Below the pieces are notes generated by a model. The model was given only the letters and a program-made list of their open reading frames with translations, was not told where the DNA came from and made no database searches. The position numbers and the translations under genes are program-made. 64,000 nucleotides of DNA, taken from the NCBI RefSeq assembly GCF_000255295.1, contig NC_017030.1, positions 4,464,001 to 4,528,000 on the forward strand. The letters run 5' to 3'. The DNA is from Corallococcus coralloides DSM 2259. Its GTDB lineage: Bacteria; Myxococcota; Myxococcia; Myxococcales; Myxococcaceae. Below, in pieces: positions 7,755 to 16,525 of the stretch (position 1 is the stretch's first letter; each line of letters opens with the position of its first letter).

Positions 7755-9005
7755 CTACGCGCCCGCGTACTTGCGGCGGAACTCGTGGATCTCCGCCAGC
7801 CGGAACGTGCCCGGCTCCGGGGCAATCGCCTCCGGCGCGTCGTAGGGCAGGTTCATCAGCCGCTCGTACTCCTCAATCGACACGCGCTCGCGCTTCGCCA
7901 GCACCGTGTCCAGGTCCGCGCGGGCCATGCGCTCCGCGGCCTTCTCCCCTACGACCCCGGAGTAGAACTCCGCGCAGGAGCCGCTGCCGTAGGACAAGAG
8001 GCCAATGCGCTGACCCGCCAGCGCCGCGCCCTCCGCGTGCAGCTGGCCCGCGAGCGCCAGGTACAGCGACGCCGTGTAGACGTTGCCCACCCGCGCGTTC
8101 AGCCCCAGCGACTTCGCCACCTGCGCGTCGTAGCTGGCCTGAGACTTAGCGGCCTCGTCGCGCGCCTCGGGCGTGGCCGGCCCGCTGCCCGAGTCCTCCA
8201 GGTCGCACAGCCGCACCTGCGCGTGCGCCTTGCGCGCCATCTTGCAGAAGGGCACGTGGTAGAGGATGCGCGAGAGCTGCTCGCTGGGCAGCTTCGAATC
8301 CCAGCGCACCAGGCCCTGCTCCATGGCGCGCTCGCGCCAGCCCCGGTACGCGCCCGCCATGGCGTCCAGGTAGCAGGTGATGGAGTAGTGCCCGTCCACC
8401 AGCGCCTCGCGCCGGCCCACCGGTCGCCAGAAGTCGTACACGTCCGCGGTGCTCACGCCGTTGAGCCCCACGTCCACCGCCAAGAGGTCCGGCGTCTCCG
8501 ACACCAGCAGCGCCACCGCGCCGCCGCCCTGCGTGGGCTCGCCCGCCGTCTTCAGGCCGTAGCGCGCGATGTCCGTGCACACCACCAGCGCGGAGCGGCC
8601 CGCGGCGGCGCCGGACGCAATCCACTCCACCGCCGCCATCAGGCCCGCCGTGCCGCCGTAGCACGCGTGCTGCGAGTCGAACGTGCGCATGCCGCGCGGC
8701 AGCTTCAAGAGGCCGTGCACGTGCGACGCGATGGGCTTGGAATGGTCCACGCCCGTCTCCGTGCCCACCACCAGCATGCCCAGCTTGGACGTGTCCACGC
8801 CCTGCTGCTGGATGAGGCGCGCGGCCGCCGTGGCCGCCAGCGACACGGAGTCCTCACCCGGGTCGTTGACCGCCATCTCCTTCGCGCCCAGGCCTGCGGT
8901 GAACTTCGCCGGGTCCACGCCGCGCGCCCGCGCCAGGTCCTCGATGTCCACGTACCGCCGGGGGACCGCCACCGCCAGCGCTTCGATTCCAACCCGCTTC
9001 TTCAT
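7755..9005 (-). CDS. mvaS: Hydroxymethylglutaryl-CoA synthase (MvaS)
   Basis: A 416-residue thiolase-fold enzyme that condenses acetyl-CoA with acetoacetyl-CoA to HMG-CoA. The catalytic Cys is in DSQHACYGGTAG (about residue 114), the catalytic His region is YHVPFCKMARKA, and the C-terminal glycine-rich strand is GLLSYGSGSCAEFYSG. The N-terminal VPRRYVDIEDLARARG is typical. It is the last gene of the aib operon, which in M. xanthus makes isovaleryl-CoA from HMG-CoA when leucine breakdown is limiting. The ribosome site GAGGAG lies just upstream of the ATG, and a strong terminator follows. Confidence 0.92.
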   Translation of the reverse strand: MKKRVGIEALAVAVPRRYVDIEDLARARGVDPAKFTAGLGAKEMAVNDPGEDSVSLAATAAARLIQQQGVDTSKLGMLVVGTETGVDHSKPIASHVHGLLKLPRGMRTFDSQHACYGGTAGLMAAVEWIASGAAAGRSALVVCTDIARYGLKTAGEPTQGGGAVALLVSETPDLLAVDVGLNGVSTADVYDFWRPVGRREALVDGHYSITCYLDAMAGAYRGWRERAMEQGLVRWDSKLPSEQLSRILYHVPFCKMARKAHAQVRLCDLEDSGSGPATPEARDEAAKSQASYDAQVAKSLGLNARVGNVYTASLYLALAGQLHAEGAALAGQRIGLLSYGSGSCAEFYSGVVGEKAAERMARADLDTVLAKRERVSIEEYERLMNLPYDAPEAIAPEPGTFRLAEIHEFRRKYAGA

Positions 9006-9047
9006 GGGGAGCTCCTCAAAATCAAAAGGTCACGAATCCAGACGGCC

Positions 9048-10085
9048 TCACGCCGCGGGGGGCACCAGCACCAGCCGGCCCGCCACTTCCCGGTTCTCCA
9101 GGCGGAAGTGCGCGCGGCTCGCATCCGCCAGCGCCACCTCTTCCGACACGAAGGGGCGGATGAGGCCCTTGGCCGTCAGCCGCAGCGACTCGTCCAGCTC
9201 CTCGCGCGTCGTCGCGTACGCGCCCAGGATCTCCAGCTCCTTCACGATGACCAGGCCCGGGTTGAGGTTCACCACCCCCGACTCCAGGTTGCCCACCACC
9301 ACCACGCGTCCGCCGGGTGCCATGGCCTTGAGCGTCTGGTCGAACGTGGCGCTGCCGACAATTTCCACCGCCACGTCCACACCCTGGCCCTGCGTGCGCT
9401 TGCGCGCCTCCGACCCGAAGTCCAGGCCGCGCGAGACAATCACCTCGTCCGCGCCGGCCTCCTTGAGGGCCGCGACCTTCGCTTCGCCGGACGTGATGGC
9501 GATGACGCGCGCCCCGTCCACCTTCGCCAGCTGCACGGCCGCCAGGCCCACGCCGCCGCTGGCGCCGGTGATCAGCACCGTCTCACCGGCCTTCACCTTC
9601 GCCCGCGTGCGCAGCGTGTGCACGGCGGTGCCCAGCGTGCAGCACACCGTCGCGGCCACCGCCCAGGGCAGGTCGGACGGCACGCGGCCCAGGCCTCGCA
9701 CCGGGGCCACCATGAACTGCGCGTAGCCGCCCTGGAGCTCCTCGCCGAAGAAGCGATTGTCCGTCTTGCACAGGCTGTTGCGGCCGGAGAGGCACAGCGC
9801 GCACTCGCCGCAGGACATGCGCTGCAGCGTCGCCGCGCGGTCGCCCACCTTCCAGCCCACCGTGTCCGGGCCCACCTCCACCACCTCGCCCGCGGCCTCG
9901 TGCCCCAGGATGGCGGGCACGTGCGTGCGAGGCAGGTTGCCGCGGCGGTTGATGACGTCGTGGTAGCAGACGCCGCACGCGTGGACCTTCAGCAGCACCT
10001 CGCCCTTGCCCGGCCGGGGAACCGGCACGGTCTCCAGACGCAGGTTCTCTGCACTCCCGAACTGGCGAAGAACGACAGCTTCCAT
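9048..10085 (-). CDS. aibC: AibC, zinc-type medium-chain reductase for isovaleryl-CoA formation
   Basis: A 345-residue medium-chain dehydrogenase/reductase. The catalytic zinc region reads ACGVCYHD and GHEAAGEV. The structural zinc site has four Cys in SCGECALCLSGRNSLC, and the NAD(P) loop is GASGGVGLAAVQ. In M. xanthus AibC reduces 3,3-dimethylacrylyl-CoA to isovaleryl-CoA. The assignment rests on gene order (aibR-aibA-aibB-aibC-mvaS) as well as on the fold. It is 47 bases downstream of aibB on the same strand. Confidence 0.85.
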   Translation of the reverse strand: MEAVVLRQFGSAENLRLETVPVPRPGKGEVLLKVHACGVCYHDVINRRGNLPRTHVPAILGHEAAGEVVEVGPDTVGWKVGDRAATLQRMSCGECALCLSGRNSLCKTDNRFFGEELQGGYAQFMVAPVRGLGRVPSDLPWAVAATVCCTLGTAVHTLRTRAKVKAGETVLITGASGGVGLAAVQLAKVDGARVIAITSGEAKVAALKEAGADEVIVSRGLDFGSEARKRTQGQGVDVAVEIVGSATFDQTLKAMAPGGRVVVVGNLESGVVNLNPGLVIVKELEILGAYATTREELDESLRLTAKGLIRPFVSEEVALADASRAHFRLENREVAGRLVLVPPAA

Positions 10086-10132
10086 GCGGTGCCTCTTTTC
10101 CGTGCTGCTTGAAGGTTGGGGGAGATGTGTTT

Positions 10133-10879
10133 TCAGCCGCCGACGAGCGCGTCGCGCAGGTTGCGGGGGTCCAGCGCGCGGATGGCCGACACCGTGCGCG
10201 CGTCCGGAAGGGAGGTGACGGGCAGGGCGTCCGGCACCGCGAACTCGAAGCCGGTCCGCTCGGAGATGCCGTCCACCGTGGCCCAGGGGTGACGCGCCAA
10301 CAGCCGCGCCCCATGGGGTCCGCCCAGCTCATACGTGCCCAGGTCGGAGATGAGCCGCACCGGACGGCTGGGGTCGCGCGTCGTGGCCACCTGGACCTGG
10401 GGGACGAGGTTGCGGCGCGACTGCCGGGGCACCAGCAGCACCGGGTTCTTCACCCACTGGCGCAGCGTGGCCGCGCCCGCCACGCCGGGGAACTTGGTGC
10501 GCGGCTTGTCCAGGCTGCCGGACGCCGTCATGTTGGTGCGGCCCGCCGGATCCACCTCCGCCGCGCCAAAGAAGACCGTGTCCACCCGGCCGCGCCGGGC
10601 ATGGTCGAACAGGTCCGCGATGCTCACCTCCGCGGACCGGCCGTCCAGGTACCGCAGGTCCTCGGACGAGGGGAACAGCTCCGGCAGCGCCGGATCCAAC
10701 GAGCCCACGCACGCGAGGTACGTCAGCCCCGGCGCATGCGTGGCCCGGGCCACCGCGATGGCCAGGATGACCAGCGGCGACGCCACACCCGTGGCCACCA
10801 CCGAGCCCTCTTCAATCTCCCGCGCCAGCAGCGACACCACCGTCTCCGCGGGCGTCGCGTCCACCGTCGTCGTCGTCAT
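10133..10879 (-). CDS. aibB: AibB, subunit of 3-methylglutaconyl-CoA decarboxylase (CoA-transferase fold)
   Basis: A 248-residue protein with the class I CoA-transferase beta-subunit fold. Where a true transferase carries its catalytic Glu, this protein has Cys57 (YLACVGSLD). Replacement of the Glu by Cys is the known hallmark of the AibA/AibB decarboxylase, which decarboxylates 3-methylglutaconyl-CoA instead of moving CoA. Other visible elements are GLTYLACVG and TNMTASGSLD. The start overlaps the aibA stop by 4 bases, as expected for stoichiometric subunits. Confidence 0.86.
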   Translation of the reverse strand: MTTTTVDATPAETVVSLLAREIEEGSVVATGVASPLVILAIAVARATHAPGLTYLACVGSLDPALPELFPSSEDLRYLDGRSAEVSIADLFDHARRGRVDTVFFGAAEVDPAGRTNMTASGSLDKPRTKFPGVAGAATLRQWVKNPVLLVPRQSRRNLVPQVQVATTRDPSRPVRLISDLGTYELGGPHGARLLARHPWATVDGISERTGFEFAVPDALPVTSLPDARTVSAIRALDPRNLRDALVGG

Positions 10880-11676
10880 GCCGCGCTCCGCGTCGCGCGC
10901 AGCGACATGAGGAAGCCCTTCGCGTCGCCCGCATCCGCCGCGGCCAGGTAGGCCGCGAGCATCGCGTCGTCATGCGGGTACTGGCCCAGGCACCCCGTGG
11001 GCAGCGCACCGCCGGGGGCGAGCACCACGCGCTCCACCTGGAAGGCGGGGATGGTGACGCGCGACAGCTTCGGCACGCGCTCCTCCACCGTGGCGATGAT
11101 CCGCTTCGCCGCGCCCGCGACGAGCAGGTCCGTGGTGGGGTCTTCAATCAGCAGGTTGCCCTTGTCGTCCGCCGCCCGGGCATGGATGAGCGCCACGTCC
11201 GGGTAGTACGCGGGCTCCACCGGCACGCGGCGGCCCGTGAACGGGTCCTCCACCGTGCGCGGCGCGTCCACCTCCGCCAGCTCCGACACGTCCGCGTCCG
11301 GCGCGGGGATGAACGGCAGCCCCATGGATGCCGCGCGCAGCCGCTGCACCACGCGGTAGCCGTCGTGCTCGCGCCATTCAATGTCGCCCGCCTCGATGGC
11401 CCGCTTGAGGCAGGGCAGGGGACGCACGCGGTTCTCCAGCACCAGCGCGCCAAAGGGCAGCTCCACGCGCTTGAGGCACCCGCCCGCGACCAGGAACTCC
11501 GCCGGCAGCGGGTTGGGCAGGGAGATGAGCTGCAGGCCGCGCTTCTCCTGCGCCACCAGCTCCAGCACCAGCGCCATGGGCGCGCGGCCCAGCATGAACC
11601 CGCCGGCCGCGAGCGACGCGCCGTCCGGGATGGAGGCCACCGCCTCCGACAGGGAACTCCAACGGGCGCGGTTCAC
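10876..11676 (-). CDS. aibA: AibA, subunit of 3-methylglutaconyl-CoA decarboxylase (CoA-transferase fold)
   Basis: A 266-residue protein with the CoA-transferase alpha-subunit fold: IPDGASLAAGGFMLGRAPMA near the N terminus and later DVALIHARAADDKGNLL, a conserved family segment. It pairs with AibB to form the decarboxylase that converts 3-methylglutaconyl-CoA to 3,3-dimethylacrylyl-CoA. It overlaps aibR upstream and aibB downstream by 4 bases each, so the three genes are translationally coupled. Confidence 0.86.
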   Translation of the reverse strand: MNRARWSSLSEAVASIPDGASLAAGGFMLGRAPMALVLELVAQEKRGLQLISLPNPLPAEFLVAGGCLKRVELPFGALVLENRVRPLPCLKRAIEAGDIEWREHDGYRVVQRLRAASMGLPFIPAPDADVSELAEVDAPRTVEDPFTGRRVPVEPAYYPDVALIHARAADDKGNLLIEDPTTDLLVAGAAKRIIATVEERVPKLSRVTIPAFQVERVVLAPGGALPTGCLGQYPHDDAMLAAYLAAADAGDAKGFLMSLRATRSAA

Positions 11677-12368
11677 TGGGGCTCCCCTCCAGAACCGGAG
11701 CCGGAAGCGGCGCGCGGCACCATGCGCAGCGCGGGCGCGTCTTCAGCCGAAGGGGCCGGGGCGCTCACGGCCGAAGCGGCGGAGGGAAAGAGCAGCTCCA
11801 CCATGCCGTCGGCGATCTGCTCCTCGGTGAGACGCCCGTCCGGCTTGAACCACTTGTAGACCCACAGGATCATTCCCAGGAACGAGAAGGCCGCGACGGT
11901 GGGGTCCACCACGCCGCGCAGGCGGCCCAGGCGGTTGGCCTCCGCGAACGCGTCCTCCAGGAAGCGCACGTAGCGCTTCTTGCGCCGGTCGATGTACTCG
12001 CGCGCTTCACCGGTGAGCGTGGCGTGCTCGTGGAGGATGATGATGACCTCCTTGCTGCGGCCGCTCGTCACCAGGTGGATGTTCTGCCGCATGCACTGGC
12101 GCAGCCGCTCCACCGGATCCGCCACGTCCTGAACGGGCGCGAGGACCTGCTCCTCGAACACGTCCATGCCGTAGTTCATGATGGCGAAGAGCAGCTGCTC
12201 CTTGTTCTGGATGTGGTGGTAGAGCCCCGCCTTGGTCATCCGGCACGCGGCGGCGATCTCCTGCATCGACGTGCCCTCGTAGCCGCGCTCGCAGATGAGC
12301 CGCGCCGCCGTCTCCAGGATGGCCCTGTACCGCTCGCCCTCGTCCGGTTTGCGCCCCGTGGGTGTCAT
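11673..12368 (-). CDS. aibR: AibR, TetR-family regulator of the aib operon
   Basis: A TetR-type helix-turn-helix lies at about residues 12-58: ILETAARLICERGYEGTSM and AACRMTKAGLYHHIQNKEQL. The ligand domain continues to about 200, and the last 30 residues are Ala/Ser/Pro-rich. In M. xanthus the orthologue represses the aib genes and responds to isovaleryl-CoA. ATG 12368 was preferred over an in-frame start at 12416 because GGAAGG lies 6-7 bases before it, and because the longer start would overlap the first operator. It is the first gene of the operon, so it probably represses itself too. Confidence 0.85.
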   Translation of the reverse strand: MTPTGRKPDEGERYRAILETAARLICERGYEGTSMQEIAAACRMTKAGLYHHIQNKEQLLFAIMNYGMDVFEEQVLAPVQDVADPVERLRQCMRQNIHLVTSGRSKEVIIILHEHATLTGEAREYIDRRKKRYVRFLEDAFAEANRLGRLRGVVDPTVAAFSFLGMILWVYKWFKPDGRLTEEQIADGMVELLFPSAASAVSAPAPSAEDAPALRMVPRAASGSGSGGEPQ

Positions 12369-12414
12369 GCGTGCCTTCCCTTGCCGGCCTGCCTGCTCCT
12401 GCCGGGCTGAAACC

Positions 12415-12456
12415 ACCTACCGACCGGTAGGTCACTTCACCTACCGACCGGTAGGT
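12415..12456. promoter_or_regulatory. Duplicated TetR-type operator upstream of aibR
   Basis: Two identical sites ACCTACCG-AC-CGGTAGGT lie at 12415-12432 and 12439-12456. Their centres are 24 bases apart. Each has perfect 8-base arms and a 2-base spacer. They lie 47-88 bases upstream of the aibR start and about 110 bases upstream of the divergent kinase gene. A pair of perfect sites next to a TetR gene is strong evidence for autoregulation. That AibR is the protein that binds them is inferred. Confidence 0.85.
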
Positions 12457-12567
12457 AGCACTCGGCGACGCGGTTCGTCAACGGGCAAGTACCGGCGGGC
12501 AGGTGGGATAAAAGCTTTTGGAAACAAGGACTTGGGACCACCCAACGGGTTAGGTTGCGGGTCACCC

Positions 12568-14700
12568 ATGCGGTCCACGCTCCTGCCCATCCTCCTCTTG
12601 TGCGCCGCGCTGGCGAGCGTGGGGGTGGGGGTCTGGACGCTCGTGAAGCGCAGCCGGACGACCCTGGTGGAGCAGTTCGCGGGGGACCGGCAGAAGCAGC
12701 TGGACGAGGCGGTGGGCGGCGTCACGGACTCCCTGGAAGAGGTGGGCAAGAACCTGCGCTTCGCGGGCGAGCTGATGTCCCAGCCGGGGAGCCTGGCGGA
12801 GCACCGCCGGGAGCTGCGCGCGCTCTTGGAGGCGGTGGGCCAGTACAAGGCCATCGCGGCGTACGACGGCGACGGCGCGGAGCGGCTGCTGCTGCTGGAC
12901 CGCAAGCCGGACCCGCAGGTGTCGCGCGAGGGGCTGGTGGCGGAGATGGCCGGCACGGCGCGCCGCGCGCTGATGCGTCCGCCGGGGGACCTCACCACGT
13001 CGCCCGTCCTGGACGCGGCCAACGGCGGCTGGCTGCGCATCCTGGCCACGGCGCTGCCCGCGACGGACGGCAAGCCCGAGGGCGCGGTGGCGGTGCTGGT
13101 GGACACGGAGTCGTTCTTCGCGCCGCTGCGCATCGTCACGTCGGACCTGGAGGCGCGGATGCTGCTCGTGGGCACGCACGGCCAGCCCACGCCCGCCAGC
13201 GACCCGGTCCTGGCGGAGTGGTTCGGTCGCGCGAGCCAGAAGGACTCGGGCGTGCCGGGCTTCGCGTTCCTGGTGTCCCGGCTGAAGGCCGGCGCGCGCG
13301 GCATGCTGCCCCTGTCCGAACAGGAGGCGGAGCGGTTGGGGCTGGGGCGCTCGGAGGTGGTGGCCGTCTACACGCCCATCCGCATGCGCGGCGGCAGCCA
13401 CTGGGCGGTGGCGACGCTGGTGTCCACCGCGGCGCTGCGTTCGCACGAGCAGTCGCTGGTGGTGCGGCTCTTGGGCGCGGGCGCGCTGGTGGCGTTCTTC
13501 CTGGTGGCCTTCGCGGTGTACGTGGTGCTGGCGCGGCGGCGCGCGGTGGCGCTGAGGGAGAGCCGCCGGCACGCGGCCCAGCTCGCCGCGCTCCATGACC
13601 GGACGCGGAAGATCCTGGACCACCTGCCCACGGGCGTCCTCGCGCTGACGGAGGACGGGCGGATCAGCGCCGTCAACCAGGCCCTGCGCTCGCGAGTGCC
13701 CGGCAACGTGACGGGCGCGCCACTGGCGTCCGCGTTCCCCGGGGCGCCTGCGCCGGTGATGGAGCGGCTGTCCGCGCTGGTGGCCTCCGCGCGGCGGGAG
13801 GACCGGCCGCTGAGCCTGTTGGGCGAACCGCTGGCGCTCTTTGGCGAGGAGGGCACGTACAACCTCCACGCGGTGCCGCTGACCGCGGAGGACCCCAAGG
13901 AGGAGACGCGCGCGCTCCTGGTGGTGGAGGACCTGAGCGACGTTCGCGCGCTGGAGACGCAGCTGTTGCGCGCGGAGAAGCTGGCCACGGTGGGCGTGCT
14001 GGCGGCGGGCATCGCGCATGAGATCGGCACGCCGCTGGGCGTGGTGCGCGGCCGGGCGGAGTACGTGCAGAGCAAGCTGGGCCCTACGCATCCCCAAGGT
14101 CCGGGGCTGGGCGTCATCGTCGAGCAGATCGACCGGGTGAGCCGCACGCTGCGCCAGTTGCTCGACTTCTCCCGCCTGCAACCGGCGATGGTGCGGCCGG
14201 TGGCGCTGGGGCCGCTCGTCCGGAGCGTGCATGAGCTGTTGCAGGTGGAGGCGGAGCGGCGGCGGGTGAGCTTGAGCGTGGACGTGCCGGAGTCCGTGCC
14301 CGCGCTGGCGGCGGACGCGGATCAGCTCCAGCAGGTGCTGCTCAACCTCACGCTCAATGCCTGCGATGCGTGCAGCGAGGGCGGCAAGGTGGAGGTCACC
14401 GCTTCCGCGCTCGCGGGCCCGGAGGAGGGCACGTGGGGCCTGGTCGCGCTCACCGTGCGCGACGACGGGTGCGGGATTCCCAAGGAGCGCCTCAACCAGG
14501 TGTTCGATCCGTTCTTCACGACGAAGAAGCGCGGACAGGGCACGGGGCTGGGGCTGACGATGGTGGCCCACGTCGTGCGCAACCACGGCGGACGGGTGGA
14601 GCTGGAGAGCACGCCGGGGCAGGGCACCCGCGTCACCGTGCTGTGGCCGGTGGCCCGCGCTGTCCCAGAGGAACGAAATGCCGAGCGACTTGCCGTCTGA
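12568..14700 (+). CDS. Membrane sensor histidine kinase
   Basis: A 710-residue sensor kinase. A first membrane helix (LLPILLLCAALASVGVGVW) is followed by a roughly 285-residue extracytoplasmic sensor. A second membrane helix follows (LLGAGALVAFFLVAFAVYVV), then a PAS-like segment (GVLALTEDGRISAVNQAL). The HisKA phospho-acceptor is in GIAHEIGTPLGVV, and the HATPase has its N box NLTLNACDAC, G1 box DDGCGIP and G2 box GQGTGLGL. It autophosphorylates and should pass phosphate to the NtrC-type regulator whose gene overlaps its 3' end by 23 bases. The sensed signal is unknown; the sensor region is not a recognised ligand domain. Confidence 0.9.
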   Translation: MRSTLLPILLLCAALASVGVGVWTLVKRSRTTLVEQFAGDRQKQLDEAVGGVTDSLEEVGKNLRFAGELMSQPGSLAEHRRELRALLEAVGQYKAIAAYDGDGAERLLLLDRKPDPQVSREGLVAEMAGTARRALMRPPGDLTTSPVLDAANGGWLRILATALPATDGKPEGAVAVLVDTESFFAPLRIVTSDLEARMLLVGTHGQPTPASDPVLAEWFGRASQKDSGVPGFAFLVSRLKAGARGMLPLSEQEAERLGLGRSEVVAVYTPIRMRGGSHWAVATLVSTAALRSHEQSLVVRLLGAGALVAFFLVAFAVYVVLARRRAVALRESRRHAAQLAALHDRTRKILDHLPTGVLALTEDGRISAVNQALRSRVPGNVTGAPLASAFPGAPAPVMERLSALVASARREDRPLSLLGEPLALFGEEGTYNLHAVPLTAEDPKEETRALLVVEDLSDVRALETQLLRAEKLATVGVLAAGIAHEIGTPLGVVRGRAEYVQSKLGPTHPQGPGLGVIVEQIDRVSRTLRQLLDFSRLQPAMVRPVALGPLVRSVHELLQVEAERRRVSLSVDVPESVPALAADADQLQQVLLNLTLNACDACSEGGKVEVTASALAGPEEGTWGLVALTVRDDGCGIPKERLNQVFDPFFTTKKRGQGTGLGLTMVAHVVRNHGGRVELESTPGQGTRVTVLWPVARAVPEERNAERLAV

Positions 14701-16042
14701 CGCGCGCATCCTCGTGGTGGACGACCACGTGGAGATGGGGCGCATGCTCCAGGAGCCGCTGGCCGACGCGGGCTGGACGGTGGACCTGGCCACGGGCGGT
14801 CAGGAGGCGCTGACGCTCATCCGCTCGCGCGTGTACGACGCGGTGCTGACCGACCTGCGCATGGAGAAGGTGGACGGCCTGGACGTGCTGGACGCCGCCC
14901 GCGCGGTGGACCCGGAGCTGCCCGTGCTGCTGATGACGGCCTTCGGCGGCGTGGAGAGCGCCGTGGAGGCGATGCGCCGGGGCGCGTACCACTACTTCAC
15001 CAAGCCCTTCCGCCTGGACGAGGTGCGGCTGTACCTGGGCCGAGCGCTGGAGGACCGCCGACTGCGCGCGGAGCACCGGGCGCTGAAGCAGGCGTCGCAG
15101 GAGCGCTCCGGCCTGGGCGCACTGGTGGGGAGGAGCGCGCCCATGCGCGGGCTGTACGAGCTCATCGACCGGGTGGCGCACGCGGCGGCTCCGGTGCTGC
15201 TCCGAGGCGAGAGCGGCAGCGGCAAGGAGCTGGTGGCCCGCGCGCTCCATGTCGAAGGCCCGCGCGCGTCCAATCCCTTCGTGGCCGTCAACTGCACCGC
15301 GCTGCCGGGGCCGCTCTTGGAGAGCGAGCTGTTCGGCCACGTGAAGGGCGCCTTCACCGGGGCCACGTCCGTGCGGCGCGGTCTGTTCGTGGAGGCGCAC
15401 GGAGGCACGCTGTTCCTGGACGAGATTGGCGACATGCCCACGGAGCTCCAGGCGCGGCTGTTGCGCGTGCTGGAGGACGGCGAGGTGCGCGCGGTGGGCT
15501 CGGATGCCAGCCGCACGGTGGATGTGCGCGTGGTGGCCGCCACGCACCAGGACCTGGAGGCGCGCGTGAGGGAAGGGCGCTTCCGCGCGGACCTCTTCTA
15601 CCGGCTCAACGTCGTCACGCTGCGGGTGCCTTCGCTGAAGGAGCGCCGGGAGGACATCCCGCAGCTGGTGGAGCACTTCACCGCCCGCTCCCGCGCGCGC
15701 AACCCGCGCTCCCGCGTGACGTCGCTGTCACCGGAGGTGGTGGCCGCGCTGGGCGCCATGTCCTGGCCGGGCAACGTGCGTGAGCTGGAGAACCTGGTGG
15801 AGCGGCTGGTGGTGCTCGTCCCCCGGGAGACGGTGACGCTGGAGGACCTGCGCCCCCACGCGCCGGTGACGGAGCCGGAGACCCCGCTCGCGCAGGCGCA
15901 GGAGGGCGTGTGGACCCTGCGCAAGCTGGAGGGGGAGTACATCCACTGGATGGTCCAGCACTGCGGCGGGAACAAGACCCGCGCCGCGGAGCTGCTGGGC
16001 ATCGATGTGTCCACCATCCATCGTCGCGAGCGGGAGCGGTAA
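14678..16042 (+). CDS. NtrC-family sigma-54-dependent response regulator
   Basis: A 454-residue protein in three parts. The receiver has DD (ILVVDDH), phosphoacceptor Asp in AVLTDLRM, Thr in LLMTAF and Lys in FTKPF. The AAA+ domain has Walker A GESGSGKE, the sigma-54 contact loop GAFTGA and Walker B GGTLFLDEIGDM. A Fis-type helix-turn-helix is at the end (NKTRAAELLGIDVSTIHRR). All residues needed for phosphorylation-controlled activation of sigma-54 RNA polymerase are present. It is translationally coupled to the preceding kinase. Targets are unknown; candidate sigma-54 promoter sequences in this window are at 16131 and 49536. Confidence 0.93.
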   Translation: MPSDLPSDARILVVDDHVEMGRMLQEPLADAGWTVDLATGGQEALTLIRSRVYDAVLTDLRMEKVDGLDVLDAARAVDPELPVLLMTAFGGVESAVEAMRRGAYHYFTKPFRLDEVRLYLGRALEDRRLRAEHRALKQASQERSGLGALVGRSAPMRGLYELIDRVAHAAAPVLLRGESGSGKELVARALHVEGPRASNPFVAVNCTALPGPLLESELFGHVKGAFTGATSVRRGLFVEAHGGTLFLDEIGDMPTELQARLLRVLEDGEVRAVGSDASRTVDVRVVAATHQDLEARVREGRFRADLFYRLNVVTLRVPSLKERREDIPQLVEHFTARSRARNPRSRVTSLSPEVVAALGAMSWPGNVRELENLVERLVVLVPRETVTLEDLRPHAPVTEPETPLAQAQEGVWTLRKLEGEYIHWMVQHCGGNKTRAAELLGIDVSTIHRRERER

Positions 16043-16130
16043 CCGGGGGGCGTGGCAATGCGCCACGGGGGGCTGGCGGATTGCCACGGTCCTCGGGTGA
16101 TCACTCGGTGGCCCCGGGGGACGGTGGTTC

Positions 16131-16146
16131 CGGCATGTAGCTTGCT
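16131..16146 (+). promoter_or_regulatory. Candidate sigma-54 (-24/-12) promoter
   Basis: CGGCATGTAGCTTGCT has GG (16132-16133) and GC (16144-16145) ten bases apart, the required spacing, and a good TTGC box. It departs from consensus at the T before GG. It lies just after the NtrC gene and just before the pseudo-receiver gene. Transcription would begin almost at that gene's start codon, leaving no leader, which weakens the call. Confidence 0.3.
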
Positions 16147-16159
16147 GTGACGTGGGCCC

Positions 16160-16525
16160 GTGGTGTCCCTGCGCACAACCCGGGCCCTGCTGCTCGGTGC
16201 GGATGAGTCCCTGGCCTCGCTGCTGGCGGACGTGCTGGGCGACCTGGGCATCGCCCTGTTCCTGGACGCGGGGGACGCGGCCCGGCCGGACCTGGTGCTG
16301 GCGCACGTGGAGCGCGGGGAGGCCATCCTCCCGGTGCTGACGCACGCGCGGGACTGCGCCGCCGCCGCGCCCGTCGTCGTCCTGCTGCCCTTCGCGGACG
16401 AGCGCCTGGTGTCCCGCGCCCTGTGTCAGGGGGCCCGGGCATGTTTCGCGCTGGGCCGCCCGCTCGATGAGCTTCGCGCCCTCCTGCGCTCGCACTTTCC
16501 TCTGTTGGAGACCCCCCATGGGTGA
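16160..16525 (+). CDS. Degenerate response-regulator receiver (pseudo-receiver)
   Basis: A 121-residue protein with the alternating beta/alpha pattern of a receiver (ALLLGADESL, PDLVLAHVERG, APVVVLLPFAD, CFALGRPLDELRALL). The phosphoacceptor Asp is replaced by His (DLVLAHV), the switch Thr by Pro, and the conserved Lys by Gly. It therefore cannot be phosphorylated in the usual way and may be a protein-binding module. The start is a GTG 117 bases after the NtrC gene. The stop overlaps the start of the next gene by 8 bases, suggesting coupled expression. Confidence 0.65.
   Translation: MVSLRTTRALLLGADESLASLLADVLGDLGIALFLDAGDAARPDLVLAHVERGEAILPVLTHARDCAAAAPVVVLLPFADERLVSRALCQGARACFALGRPLDELRALLRSHFPLLETPHG

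Noticed and set aside
7719-10112. Long open frame (797 codons) on the plus strand
   Set aside because: It lies opposite mvaS and aibC, which have clear active-site motifs. The translation is Arg/His/Ala-rich noise.
12562-14793. Long open frame (743 codons) on the minus strand
   Set aside because: It is the shadow of the histidine kinase; composition is His/Arg/Gln-rich without motifs.
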